From: an uncultured Prevotellaceae bacterium
GTDB taxonomy: Bacteria > Bacteroidota > Bacteroidia > Bacteroidales > Muribaculaceae
NCBI GenBank assembly: GCA_946409635.1
Contig: CAMJXD010000011.1
Coordinates: forward strand, 1 to 47,542
Reading direction: 5' to 3'
DNA: 47,542 bases
Position 1 is the first letter of the stretch. The number at the start of each line of letters is the position of its first letter. The notes under the pieces are model-generated. The model had not been told where the DNA came from and did no database searches. It saw only the letters and a list, made by a program, of their open reading frames with translations. The translations under genes were made by a program, and so were the position numbers. Of the stretch, positions 37,897-46,254 are shown in pieces.

Positions 37897-39132
37897 ATGA
37901 AATACAGCATTATAGCCATCGGTGACGAGCTGCTCATCGGGCAGGTCACCGACACCAATTCGGGCTGGATAGCCCGCCACATGACACCACGGGGGTGGGA
38001 CGTGAACACCATCCAGGTCGTTCCCGATGACCCCGATCACATTACTCAGGCCATCGACCGCGCCTTTGCTCAGACCGACGTCGTGCTCATGACCGGCGGC
38101 CTGGGTCCCACTAAGGACGATATAACCAAGCCCACACTGTGCCGCTACTTTGGCGGCGAACTGGTGCTTGACAAGGCTGTTGAGGCCAACGTGCGCCAGG
38201 TGATGGAGCGCCGGCACCTCAAGCTCAACGAGTACACCCGCCTGCAGGCGATGGTGCCCTCGTCGTGCCGCGTCATCCAGAACGAGGTGGGCACCGCACC
38301 GCTCATGTGGTTTGAGCGCGATGGCAAGGTGCTGGTGAGCATGCCTGGTGTGCCCTTTGAACTCAAGGCGATGATGCAGCGTGCCGTCATCCCGCAACTG
38401 CTCGCCCGCTACAACGACGGCGAGGACATCGAGTTCCGCACCTTTGTCGTGACAGGCATCATCGAGTCGGCACTGGCCATGCAGTTAGATGAGTTTGAGC
38501 GCCAGCTGCCTCATGGCATCCACCTGGCCTATCTGCCTGAGGGCGGCATCATCCGCCTGCGCTTGACGGGCTCATCGACCGACCGCGACCAGATCAATGC
38601 CGACATGGACCGCCTCTCGCGCCAGTTGCACGACATCCTGGGCGGCCACATCATTGCCGACGGCGACAAGCGCTTGCCCGAGATTCTGGGCGACCGCCTG
38701 CGTCAGAAGGGGCTGACCCTCTCCACGGCCGAGAGCTGCACGGGCGGCAATATCGCCCACGAGATCACCAGCATCGCCGGCAGCAGCGACTACTTCAAGG
38801 GCGCCGTCGTGAGCTATGCCAACGAGGTGAAGATTGGTCTGCTGGGTGTGAGCGAGCAGGACATCATCGACCATGGCGTGGTGAGCGAACCCGTCGTGCG
38901 GCAGATGGTCGAGGGGGCTTGCCGCGCCATCGGCACCGACTGCGCCATCGCTACCAGCGGCATTGCCGGCCCTGGTGGCGGCACCCCGACAAAGCCCGTG
39001 GGCACCGTGTGGATGGCGGCCAAGTGCGGCGACCGTGTCGTTGCTCAGGTCAAGCAGTTGCCTGGCGACCGCGACCGTGTCATCACCCGCGCTACCCTCG
39101 AGGCCCAGCTGTTGTTGTTGTCGCTGTTGTAA
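37897..39132 (+). CDS. cinA: CinA-family protein (nicotinamide-nucleotide amidohydrolase type)
   Basis: A 411-residue cytoplasmic protein of two domains. The N-terminal MoCF-like pyrophosphatase domain (about 1-170) starts YSIIAIGDELLIGQVTDTNS and has TGGLGPTKDDITKP (about 66-79). The C-terminal deamidase domain (about 255-411) carries LSTAESCTGGNIAHEI (about 275-290), VVSYANEVKIGLLGV and ATSGIAGPGGGTPTKPVGTV. Relatives recycle nicotinamide mononucleotide in the pyridine-nucleotide salvage cycle; the name comes from competence genes. In many Bacteroidales, as I remember it, cinA stands directly before rpmB; here they are 8 kb apart. Confidence 0.93.
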   Translation: MKYSIIAIGDELLIGQVTDTNSGWIARHMTPRGWDVNTIQVVPDDPDHITQAIDRAFAQTDVVLMTGGLGPTKDDITKPTLCRYFGGELVLDKAVEANVRQVMERRHLKLNEYTRLQAMVPSSCRVIQNEVGTAPLMWFERDGKVLVSMPGVPFELKAMMQRAVIPQLLARYNDGEDIEFRTFVVTGIIESALAMQLDEFERQLPHGIHLAYLPEGGIIRLRLTGSSTDRDQINADMDRLSRQLHDILGGHIIADGDKRLPEILGDRLRQKGLTLSTAESCTGGNIAHEITSIAGSSDYFKGAVVSYANEVKIGLLGVSEQDIIDHGVVSEPVVRQMVEGACRAIGTDCAIATSGIAGPGGGTPTKPVGTVWMAAKCGDRVVAQVKQLPGDRDRVITRATLEAQLLLLSLL

Positions 39133-39162
39133 GTGCTTGTGGCATCTTAATTCAACTGAGAA

Positions 39163-40041
39163 ATGAGAATGAAGAGATATATCCTGTTGCTGTTGATGGC
39201 ACTGCTGACCATGCCTGCCGTGCTGGCTGTCGGCACGTGTGATGATGACGACCAGTATGATCCGAGCATCCGCCGGGGCATCCGCCGCTTGTACCCCGAA
39301 CGCGAGCGGGCCAAGGCCATCAAGAAGCTGCAGGAGCAGATGTCCCGCCGTGCCGAGCCCAAGGCCGACCCTTGGGATACCGACGGCGAGGTGTGGGGCA
39401 CGGTCGATCTGCCTCCGACGGCTTTGAAGGACAGCTCGGCGGTCGAGGGACGGCGACTGCATCCTACCACCAAGTCGTCCGAAGAGCAGGCGCAGGTGGA
39501 TGCTCTGCTGGCCACTGACTACTCGCTCAGCGAGTATGGCTACCGGCGCATGAAGTGGCAGGACCTGCCTGTGACGCGCACCGTCGACGAGCTGTTGCCC
39601 CTGTTCACCGTCACCGACCAGGGCGAGTATGTGTCACGGTACATATCGCGTGAGCTCACCAGCAATGAGGTATACTTTGCCTTCGACATGCCCCAGGGTG
39701 ACTCAGTGCCTGGCCCGCTCAGGCTGTGCGTGCAGTATTGTGCCGACGACCCGCTAGACTTCGATCAGCTTGTGTTTGTCATCGACGGCTACGATTATCT
39801 GTTCTATCCTGGGGAGCATGACCATGGCAGCCTGCCCGGCGACTTGTACTGGGAACGCAGCGATGATGTCCTGGACAAGCCCTACAAGGACCTGGTCTAT
39901 GCGCTCGCCCACAGCAACTGGGTGGCCATGAAACTGGTGAGCATCCATGGCATCAACCACGTGAAGATGCTCACCGACGGGCAGCGTAGCGACTTTGCCG
40001 CCGCACTCGACCTCTATCGTCTATTGGGAGGGAAATTCTAG
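39163..40041 (+). CDS. Secreted hypothetical protein, 292 aa
   Basis: An unrecognised exported protein. A signal peptide (about 1-23; MRMKRYILLLLMALLTMPAV) precedes an acidic spacer (GTCDDDDQYD) and a charged region (about 33-110). A folded domain (about 115-292) includes SEYGYRRMKWQDLPVTRTVD, RLCVQYCADDPLDFDQLVF and LVFVIDGYDYLFYPG. No lipobox at the cleavage site and no sorting domain. The ATG at 39169 is an alternative start. It begins 30 bases after cinA on the same strand and is probably co-transcribed. Confidence 0.7.
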   Translation: MRMKRYILLLLMALLTMPAVLAVGTCDDDDQYDPSIRRGIRRLYPERERAKAIKKLQEQMSRRAEPKADPWDTDGEVWGTVDLPPTALKDSSAVEGRRLHPTTKSSEEQAQVDALLATDYSLSEYGYRRMKWQDLPVTRTVDELLPLFTVTDQGEYVSRYISRELTSNEVYFAFDMPQGDSVPGPLRLCVQYCADDPLDFDQLVFVIDGYDYLFYPGEHDHGSLPGDLYWERSDDVLDKPYKDLVYALAHSNWVAMKLVSIHGINHVKMLTDGQRSDFAAALDLYRLLGGKF

Positions 40042-40144
40042 GTACCCTCACCGGTGATTGTCGTTAAAACCCGTCTAGACCACAAGTTATGCAACGGATT
40101 GCATTACGGTTTTGGGCCGTTTGCACGACTTTTTGCATGATTTT

Positions 40145-40177
40145 TTGGGTCGGTATTCAAAAATGACTTACCTTTGT
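40145..40177 (+). promoter_or_regulatory. Promoter of the winged-helix gene
   Basis: TTTG at 40145-40148, 21 bases, TACCTTTG at 40170-40177. Leader of about 55 bases to the ATG at 40234. Confidence 0.7.
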
Positions 40178-40233
40178 CCTGATTTTTTCAAGAATCATTG
40201 ATTGTTTTATTAAAGGTTTAATTCATTATTTTT

Positions 40234-40440
40234 ATGATCAACGTAGAAAACATTGGTACCTGGGCTGGCCTCGTGTGGAACGCCCTGAACGATGCGCAGA
40301 AGGCTCTCTCGCTGAAGGAGCTGCGCAAGGTTTCTAAGCTCAAAGTGAACGAGATGCACTGTGCCCTGGGTTGGCTCGCCAAGGAAGGCAAGCTCGACTT
40401 TGCCGAGGGCAAGGATGACATCGAGGTGTCGCTGCGCTAA
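40234..40440 (+). CDS. Small winged-helix protein (DUF2582-like)
   Basis: A 68-residue protein matching the stand-alone winged-helix proteins of Bacteroidales (DUF2582 as I recall). Residues 5-65 form helices and a wing: GTWAGLVWNALNDAQKALSL, ELRKVSKLKVNEMHCALGWL, and KLDFAEGKDDIEVSLR as the beta-wing. No sensing domain is present, so it may act by simple DNA or protein binding. It has its own full promoter and is followed by the gene-poor region. Confidence 0.85.
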   Translation: MINVENIGTWAGLVWNALNDAQKALSLKELRKVSKLKVNEMHCALGWLAKEGKLDFAEGKDDIEVSLR

Positions 40441-40552
40441 TCACGCTTTACACTGGCCCCGGGATTTAGTAACCATATCCCCGATATAGCAGCGATGGTG
40501 AGGAAATTGATAACTCCTCGCCATTGCTGTATATTGTTGTCTCAAAGTCCTC

Positions 40553-40589
40553 AAAAAAGCGAAAAACCCGAGACGTCGAGTCTCGGGTT
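40553..40589 (-). terminator. Terminator of the sRNA candidate
   Basis: Arms 40580-40589 and 40565-40574 pair perfectly (AACCCGAGAC with GTCTCGGGTT) around a 5-base loop. On the minus strand TTTTT follows at once, then CGC and TTTTTT. It could also act on the plus strand for the winged-helix gene, but no T run follows on that strand. Confidence 0.85.
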
Positions 40590-40691
40590 ATCGTTCTGTA
40601 AAACAAACCATTACTAAGCACTTAAAGTTACGCGCGACTTCACAGCCAGCGATAAACAATTTTACATTCCATAGTTCATGAATTTGCTTGA
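40560..40691 (-). ncRNA. Candidate small RNA of about 130 nt
   Basis: A full minus-strand promoter (40697-40727) leads into about 130 bases with no convincing protein. The only frame after a start, ATGGAATGTAAAATTG..., stops after 10 codons (MECKIVYRWL). The transcript would end at a terminator with a perfect 10-bp stem and two T runs (40553-40589). This is the architecture of a stand-alone sRNA. I cannot match it to a named family; 6S RNA and tmRNA do not fit by size or content as far as I can see. Confidence 0.55.
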
Positions 40692-40696
40692 GTGCA

Positions 40697-40727
40697 CAAA
40701 GGTAAACACATTTTTCAAATTTACAAA
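40697..40727 (-). promoter_or_regulatory. Promoter of the sRNA candidate
   Basis: On the minus strand: TTTG at 40727-40724, 19 bases, TACCTTTG at 40704-40697. Both boxes are exact. Confidence 0.75.
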
Positions 40728-40827
40728 ACAAAACGAAAAAATTTTCAAAAAAAAATTATTGACATTTGTAAATGACCAAGCCAGGGGCATTTTTAGCGTG
40801 GTGACCACCTTTTCTTATTAGTGATGA

Positions 40828-40859
40828 TTGGTATATGACCGAAAACGGTAGTATTTTTG
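40828..40859 (+). promoter_or_regulatory. Possible promoter of the 41175 transcript
   Basis: TTG at 40828-40830, 21 bases, TATTTTTG at 40852-40859. Divergent from the sRNA promoter. The region is AT-rich, so a chance match is possible. Confidence 0.4.
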
Positions 40860-40865
40860 TCGGTT

Positions 40866-41174
40866 TATAAAAATAGTTTCAATTTTATTTGTAAATTGAA
40901 ATATTTTTAACTTATTTTGCGACCGAAAGAAGGAATACCTCTGGATGATGTAATAAATTGTAACGATACGTTTGTCGCTCGGACGAGGGGCCTGGATAAC
41001 CCCTTATGGACGGCGGTCCTCTGGCAAACGGTTACATAGGGAAATATTACACAACCGGCGCGCAGACCTCTGGTGGACTGGCCTGTTTCGACATATATTT
41101 AGCTATATGGCATGAGTGGTGGCGGCCTTGCCGCATGATACTTAATTATTGACAAATCTAAACAGTTACAAGAG
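40866..41174 (+). other. Putative structured leader or non-coding transcript
   Basis: No reading frame of note. Local pairings include AGGGG/CCCCT near 40986-41004 and GCGG/CCGC near 41122-41134. The composition changes from AT-rich (before 40920) to GC-rich blocks. It may be the leader of the 40-residue frame or a decayed element. Confidence 0.3.
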
Positions 41175-41297
41175 ATGAGTAATCAGATGCATTTACCTGG
41201 ATGGGTGCTGGCGGCCATGGCGCTGCCGGCTGTCAACGCCTTGCCCGGTGTCGCGGGCCTGGGCCGCCATGCTGTGCCTGCTGTGTTGGCGCTTTGA
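41175..41297 (+). CDS. Possible 40-residue hydrophobic peptide
   Basis: The frame begins MSNQMHLPGWVLAAMALPAV and continues with NALPGVAGLGRHAVPAVLAL. It is rich in A, L, P, V and G, with no charged residues apart from R and H, so it could sit in or at the membrane, though the prolines are unusual for a helix. AAGAG lies just before the ATG. No homologue is known to me. A plus-strand terminator follows at 41616, more than 300 bases on. A chance frame in a GC-rich patch remains possible. Confidence 0.35.
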   Translation: MSNQMHLPGWVLAAMALPAVNALPGVAGLGRHAVPAVLAL

Positions 41298-41418
41298 ATG
41301 CCGCCTGCCCCACAACATTGACAACAGTAACGAGACATAGTGTTAAGTAGTTTTTTTCATAAGCTTGAATCCCGAAGGGAGCCAGTACCGAACTGCATCG
41401 GCTATGCTCACTTCACCC

Positions 41419-41525
41419 GAATTGGCACACGGGGCATAATGTATGGTTAATAAATAAAAAAAGGTAATAGGTGATCAATATTATAATAAGTAAGAATAGG
41501 TAGAATTTCTCCTGTGTGCCAATTC
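41419..41525. repeat. 12-bp inverted repeats flanking an AT-rich 83-bp segment
   Basis: GAATTGGCACAC at 41419-41430 is exactly inverted at 41514-41525. The enclosed segment is AT-rich and has, on the minus strand, TACCTTTT close to a -7 box. Such layouts occur in invertible promoters of Bacteroides, but those have longer repeats. Confidence 0.45.
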
Positions 41526-41615
41526 ATTTTTTTTCATTGCTGACAACCCAAGCGCGATTATACGTTTTTTCATAAGTGCTGATCAAAATAATTTTTTCAT
41601 TTTTTGTGGTTAGGT

Positions 41616-41671
41616 GCGAGGGTGCGTCGGGTAAGCCTCATCATGAGGTGAGACGCGCTCTCGCTGTTTTT
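41616..41671 (+). terminator. Strong hairpin terminator in the gene-poor region
   Basis: Arms 41616-41628 and 41652-41664 pair over 13 bases with two G-U; an inner CCTCA-TCA-TGAGG hairpin fills the loop; TGTTTTT follows. It implies plus-strand transcription arriving from the left, and separates it from the BspA-like gene. Confidence 0.7.
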
Positions 41672-41818
41672 GGGGAGACGGATTGTTGGCTTGGCTGCTT
41701 GTGAAAAACTACACTATGGTGGCATGACTGTCTAAAAATTAGACACTACAGTGTAAAAAAAATAGACAATTCATGGTTTTGGCACCGGATATTGTGTGAA
41801 ACACATGGCGTGACACCT

Positions 41819-41826
41819 TATTTTTG
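41819..41826 (+). promoter_or_regulatory. -7 element of the large BspA-like gene
   Basis: Reads TATTTTTG, 38 bases before the ATG at 41865. A TTG at 41792-41794 is 24 bases away, longer than usual. Confidence 0.55.
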
Positions 41827-41864
41827 TATCATCTAGCTAATAGTATTACCAAAATATCGAAACG

Positions 41865-44800
41865 ATGAAGCAATTAAACAACATTTTCAGATCTGTCATG
41901 CTGGCCGTGATGACATTGATGGCCTTCAGCATGAGTGCCCAGTGGGGCTCGTGGAGCAACGGCATCCACTACGATTGTATTGATGGCCATACGCTCCGGG
42001 TCATTTCGGTCGATGGACTGGCCGATAATTACAGCGGCGAAATCGTCATTCCGGCTGTCGCCAAGGTGACGATCTATGCAACGACAAGCTACATGTATGG
42101 CGAGAGCTATGAGAAGACCCTGCCAGTCACGACAATCGCCGAATCGGCTTTCAAGGACTGCACGGGACTCACAAGCATCGTCTTGCCCAACAGCATCACC
42201 AGCATTGAGTACAATGCCTTCTATGGCTGCACTGGCCTGACCAGCGTCGAGATCCCTAACGGCGTGAAGCATATCGGGGCCCAGGCATTCGCTTGCTGTA
42301 CGGGCCTGACAAGCGTCACGATGCCCAACACGGTGACCAGGATGGATGGCAACGTCTTCTATGGCTGCACCTCGCTGACGTCGGTGTCGCTGTCATGCAA
42401 TCTGACCTCGCTGATCGGTACCTTCAAGGGCTGTACGTCCCTGTCCCAGGTCACCGTTCCCTCTCTGGTGTCGGTCCTTGATGGGACGTTTGACGGCTGT
42501 ACGAGCCTGGCTTCGGTCACCATGCCTCGCTCGCTCGTGCGCATTGGTGATCACACGTTCAAGAATTGCAGTTCGCTGAGCAGTATCTATCTGCCCGATG
42601 CGGTAGAGTACATCGGTGGATATGCCTTTGGCTACGCGGGGCTGACCTCGATTGAATTGCCCGTAGCGGTGAAGTATTTGGGACAGGACGCCTTCAGGGG
42701 CAGCCAGGCCTTGACGTCGGTGTCGGTGCGTGCTGCCAACCCGCCCTTGATGAACAACAGTTCCATCTTTGATGGCGAGACCTATGTGGGGGCCACATTG
42801 TATGTCCCCGAGATGTCCATCCCGTCCTATCAGTCGGCCGACTGGTGGAGGCTCTACCAGCACATGGTGGGCAATGCGGCTTTGAATCACCCCTACGACT
42901 TTGAGGCGGGCGGCATCTATTACGTCATCACCGGCGCTGGCAGCGTCGAGGTCACCTTCAGGGACCTGAACTATAACAGCTACAGTGGCTCGGTCAACAT
43001 CCCGGCCACGGTGACTCACGACGGCGTGACCTACAACGTGACGGGCATCGGCAACTCGGCATTCAGCAACTGCACGGGCCTCACGGCCGTGGACATGCCC
43101 GCGGGTCTCAAGCGCATCGGCAAGAAGGCCTTCGCTGGTGCCGGGCTGACGGGCATTGACATTCCCGCATCGGTCACAACCATCGGCGACAGTGCTTTCT
43201 ATTCCTGCACGGGCTTGACAGCTCTGACTATCCCCGAAAATGTTGCGGCCATCGGTCCCGACGCCTTCAATGGCGTGACTGTCACGTCCCTGACATGGAA
43301 TGCCCGCGAATGCTGGAGCAACGGCAACATGAACGCCGCCAACCTCACCAATCTGATCATCGGTGACCAGGTGACCGTGATTCCCAACCGGCTTGCTTTC
43401 AATTCGCAGCTGACGTCGGTCGACTTCCCCGTCTCGTTGACAACCATCGGCGATGAAGCTTTCTACAATAGCCCGTTGACCAGCTTGACCATTCCCGTCA
43501 ATGTCACTTCAATCGGCAATTCCGCCTTCTGGAACAACCGTGTCAAGACGCTCACGTGGAATGCCCGTGAGTGCTGGAATAACGGTAAAGAGGAGGACGG
43601 TTGGTATTCTTATTCCTATACCAATGGCCCATTCTCACAGTTGGAACAAGTCGAGATTGGTGACCAAGTGACCGTGTTGCCCCATGGTTTTGTGAGCCTC
43701 TCCAACATTACTTCGGTAACCATTCCCGAGTCGGTCAAGTACATCGGCAATGCTGCATTCAGCCGATGCATAAACTTGAAGAACGTGACAATCCCCGACG
43801 GCGTGGAGGAGATAGGATGCTATGCCTTTAACGGTACCAGTCAGCTCGAGACGTTGACCATCGGCAAGGGACTGGTCTCGATAGGCGACGATGCGTTAGC
43901 CGGGTCCAGTCTCAAGCACTTGATCTGGAATGCGCGTCGATGTGAAACCATGGGATTTTTCGACAGAGACGTCGCGATTCAAAGCACCGAGCGCATACAG
44001 GAAATCACCATCGGCGACGAGGTCGAGAAGATTCCCAACCTGTTCGCCTGCTACACCGATATCACATCGCTGGAGTTGCCGCCGTCGGTCAAGGAAATCG
44101 GTCAATACGCATTTAGCGAGTGTGATAAGTTGACCGAGGCCGTCAGCCTCGGATCGGTGACCTCGATTGGCGATTATGCCTTCAGCGAGTGCGATGAATT
44201 GACGCGTGTCTCCCTGCCCGAGTCGGTCACCTCCATGGGGTCATGGGTGTTCTCTAACTGTCGTTCGCTGACCGATGTCACCCTGTCCTGTCCTGTAATC
44301 GGTGAATTCGCGTTTAGCGGCTGCTTCAACCTCTCGTCGTTGACCATGCTGCCGCAACTCCGTGAGATAGGCAGCAATGCCTTCTATGGCTGCACCGGCA
44401 TTACCAGCCTGAATTTCCCTGCCACGATGACTTCGCTGGGCAGTAAAGCCTTTACGGGTTGTAGCGGGCTGGAATCAATCGTCGTTGATGCCGCCAACCC
44501 GGTCTATGATTCGCGCGAGAACTGTAATGCCGTCATCCTCACGGCCAACGACAGCATTGTGCTCTCTTGCAAGAACACCGTGCTGCCCAGCAACATCACC
44601 ACGATTAGCGACTATGCATTCTATAACCGCACCGATCTCACGACCTTCGACATCCCGTCGACAGTGACCTCGATAGGCAACTTTGCCTTTGCTGGCTGTT
44701 CCAACCTCACCGGACTGGACATCCCCGACGGCGTCACCCACATTGGCAAGAACGCCTTTTCTGGCTGTAAGGCCTTCACGAGCATCAGCCTGCCACCTGG

Positions 44801-45905
44801 CCTGACTGACATCAGCAATAACCTGTTCTCAAATTGTACCAGGCTGACCGATGTCGACATCCCGTCGGCCGTGACCTCAATTGGCAACTATGCCTTCAGC
44901 GGCTGCACGGCCCTGACCCAGGTCAGCTTGCCCCAGGGCCTTACCTCGATAGGCTCTTATGCCTTCAACGGCTGCACTGCCTTGGGGCAGATGGACATCC
45001 CCGTCGGCGTGACACAAATTGGCTCTTATGCCTTCAACGGCTGTACAGCCCTGGCCCAGATCAACTTGCCCCCTCGCCTCAAGAGGCTCGAAGCCGGAAC
45101 GTTCCAGCGCTGCAAGGAGCTGTCGGCAATCACGCTGCCCGATTCGCTGGAGGTAATCGGTAAAGATGCATTGTATTACTGCAGCGAGATCAGGAGCCTG
45201 TTCATTCCCGCCAGTGTGATGCAAATCAGTAATGAGGCATTCCGTTTCTGCGGCTCGCTGGAGTCGGTGCGTGTCGATGCCGATAACACGGTGTATGATT
45301 CCCGCAACAATTGCAATGCCATCATTATCACGGCCTCCAGTCGCTTGCAGCTCGGCTGCAAGACGACCGTGATTCCGCCTTCGGTGACCAGCATCGGCTC
45401 TGAGGCCTACACCGGCTGCACCCAGCTCACTAGCCTGGTTGTCCCCAAGGGAGTGATATCAATCGGTTCTGACGCCTTCTGGCACTGCACCGGACTGACT
45501 ACGGTCCTGTTGCCTGCTACGGTCAACACAATCGACAAGTGGGCTTTCCAGAATTGCGAAAATGTGACAACGTTCACCTGCCTGGCAACTGTGCCGCCCA
45601 CTTGCTACAGTTCCAGCCTCAGCTCCTGCTATAATGCGACCCTGAGGGTGCCGGCATCGGCTTTGGAAGCCTACAAGGCCCATAGCTGCTGGAAACAATT
45701 CAGCAACATCGAGGCCATTCCCGGAGCGGGTTATGGCGATGTGAACGGCGACGGTGACATCAATGTGTCCGACGTCACCCAGATCATCAATGCCATCGTC
45801 GACAATCAGTCGCTCGACTCCCCCTGGGCCGACGTCAACGGCGACGGCGTGGTGAACATCACCGACATCACGATCCTCATCGGCATGATAGTCAACGGTG
45901 AGTGA
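41865..45905 (+). CDS. Giant BspA-like LRR surface protein with dockerin C-terminus
   Basis: A 1346-residue exported protein. A signal peptide (about 1-25, ending MSAQ) precedes a small beta domain, repeated once (about 27-75 and 344-385; YSGEIVIPA and YSGSVNIPA). About 40 BspA-type repeats of 23 residues follow (I-x-x-x-AF-x-GCTGLTS). Three modules break the array with (L/I)WNAR(E/R)C (near 480, 565 and 687), and two with NPVYDSRENCNA / NTVYDSRNNCNA (near 880 and 1142). The region 44886-45090 has three nearly identical 69-bp units. The last 58 residues are a two-repeat dockerin (DVNGDGDINVSDVTQIINAI and DVNGDGVVNITDITILIGMI). Adhesion to host or microbe is the usual role of the family. No sorting domain is present. 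Confidence 0.9.
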   Translation: MKQLNNIFRSVMLAVMTLMAFSMSAQWGSWSNGIHYDCIDGHTLRVISVDGLADNYSGEIVIPAVAKVTIYATTSYMYGESYEKTLPVTTIAESAFKDCTGLTSIVLPNSITSIEYNAFYGCTGLTSVEIPNGVKHIGAQAFACCTGLTSVTMPNTVTRMDGNVFYGCTSLTSVSLSCNLTSLIGTFKGCTSLSQVTVPSLVSVLDGTFDGCTSLASVTMPRSLVRIGDHTFKNCSSLSSIYLPDAVEYIGGYAFGYAGLTSIELPVAVKYLGQDAFRGSQALTSVSVRAANPPLMNNSSIFDGETYVGATLYVPEMSIPSYQSADWWRLYQHMVGNAALNHPYDFEAGGIYYVITGAGSVEVTFRDLNYNSYSGSVNIPATVTHDGVTYNVTGIGNSAFSNCTGLTAVDMPAGLKRIGKKAFAGAGLTGIDIPASVTTIGDSAFYSCTGLTALTIPENVAAIGPDAFNGVTVTSLTWNARECWSNGNMNAANLTNLIIGDQVTVIPNRLAFNSQLTSVDFPVSLTTIGDEAFYNSPLTSLTIPVNVTSIGNSAFWNNRVKTLTWNARECWNNGKEEDGWYSYSYTNGPFSQLEQVEIGDQVTVLPHGFVSLSNITSVTIPESVKYIGNAAFSRCINLKNVTIPDGVEEIGCYAFNGTSQLETLTIGKGLVSIGDDALAGSSLKHLIWNARRCETMGFFDRDVAIQSTERIQEITIGDEVEKIPNLFACYTDITSLELPPSVKEIGQYAFSECDKLTEAVSLGSVTSIGDYAFSECDELTRVSLPESVTSMGSWVFSNCRSLTDVTLSCPVIGEFAFSGCFNLSSLTMLPQLREIGSNAFYGCTGITSLNFPATMTSLGSKAFTGCSGLESIVVDAANPVYDSRENCNAVILTANDSIVLSCKNTVLPSNITTISDYAFYNRTDLTTFDIPSTVTSIGNFAFAGCSNLTGLDIPDGVTHIGKNAFSGCKAFTSISLPPGLTDISNNLFSNCTRLTDVDIPSAVTSIGNYAFSGCTALTQVSLPQGLTSIGSYAFNGCTALGQMDIPVGVTQIGSYAFNGCTALAQINLPPRLKRLEAGTFQRCKELSAITLPDSLEVIGKDALYYCSEIRSLFIPASVMQISNEAFRFCGSLESVRVDADNTVYDSRNNCNAIIITASSRLQLGCKTTVIPPSVTSIGSEAYTGCTQLTSLVVPKGVISIGSDAFWHCTGLTTVLLPATVNTIDKWAFQNCENVTTFTCLATVPPTCYSSSLSSCYNATLRVPASALEAYKAHSCWKQFSNIEAIPGAGYGDVNGDGDINVSDVTQIINAIVDNQSLDSPWADVNGDGVVNITDITILIGMIVNGE

Positions 45906-46254
45906 CAATGTATCCTTGGTTTGTGGTAAGTGTGAAGGTGCGCCCTGCACGAGCGCCCAAAAAACACACCGCACGGGCGGCGCACCTTCCTTTCCACATG
46001 CAGCCACGTGACCGACAGCAGTTAAGAATATCTTTTGCTTCATAATATCGATTTGGTTGGCGGGAGCGCCCCCTCTTTTTATTGATGGCGTCGTTTGGGG
46101 CGCACCGCCTTTTCTCATCACGACAAATCTACCCACCCAAGTCCATCCCCCTCACGGCAACGGGCTTGAACGGGACAAGGAACCTAATTATTAATCAGTG
46201 AGCAAGTTGTCTGCTTGCGAAACTTAATTATTTAAACTAAACATTCAATTCTTT
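45906..46254. other. Intergenic region with twin GC-rich hairpins
   Basis: Between the giant BspA-like gene and lipoprotein C. It holds the element at 45934-46109 and then an AT-rich leader. No -7 box with good match was found for lipoprotein C. Confidence 0.6.
45934..46109. repeat. Twin-hairpin repeat element
   Basis: Hairpin 1: GAAGGTGCGCC at 45934-45944 with its exact complement at 45979-45989. Hairpin 2: 46059-46072 with 46097-46109 (GGCGG and GCGCCCC pair around a small bulge), followed by TTTT. Both share a GGTGCGCC/GGCGCACC-like core. The pair resembles a dispersed intergenic repeat, and hairpin 2 could also act as a terminator for the BspA-like gene. Confidence 0.6.

Larger units (their letters stand above)
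41298..41818. other. AT-rich intergenic region upstream of the large BspA-like gene
   Basis: No gene seen. It holds a 12-bp inverted repeat pair (41419 and 41514), a hairpin terminator (41616-41671), and a small TGTCTA/TAGACA palindrome near 41730. Confidence 0.6.

Noticed and set aside
41729-41745. TGTCTA/TAGACA palindrome as an operator
   Set aside because: Only 6-bp arms in AT-rich DNA about 75 bases before the -7 box; such a match is expected by chance and no cognate regulator is nearby.
23310-45905. A cellulosome
   Set aside because: Dockerin-like tails are present, but no cohesin, scaffoldin or cellulose-binding module is visible, and the carriers are a protease and adhesin-like proteins.
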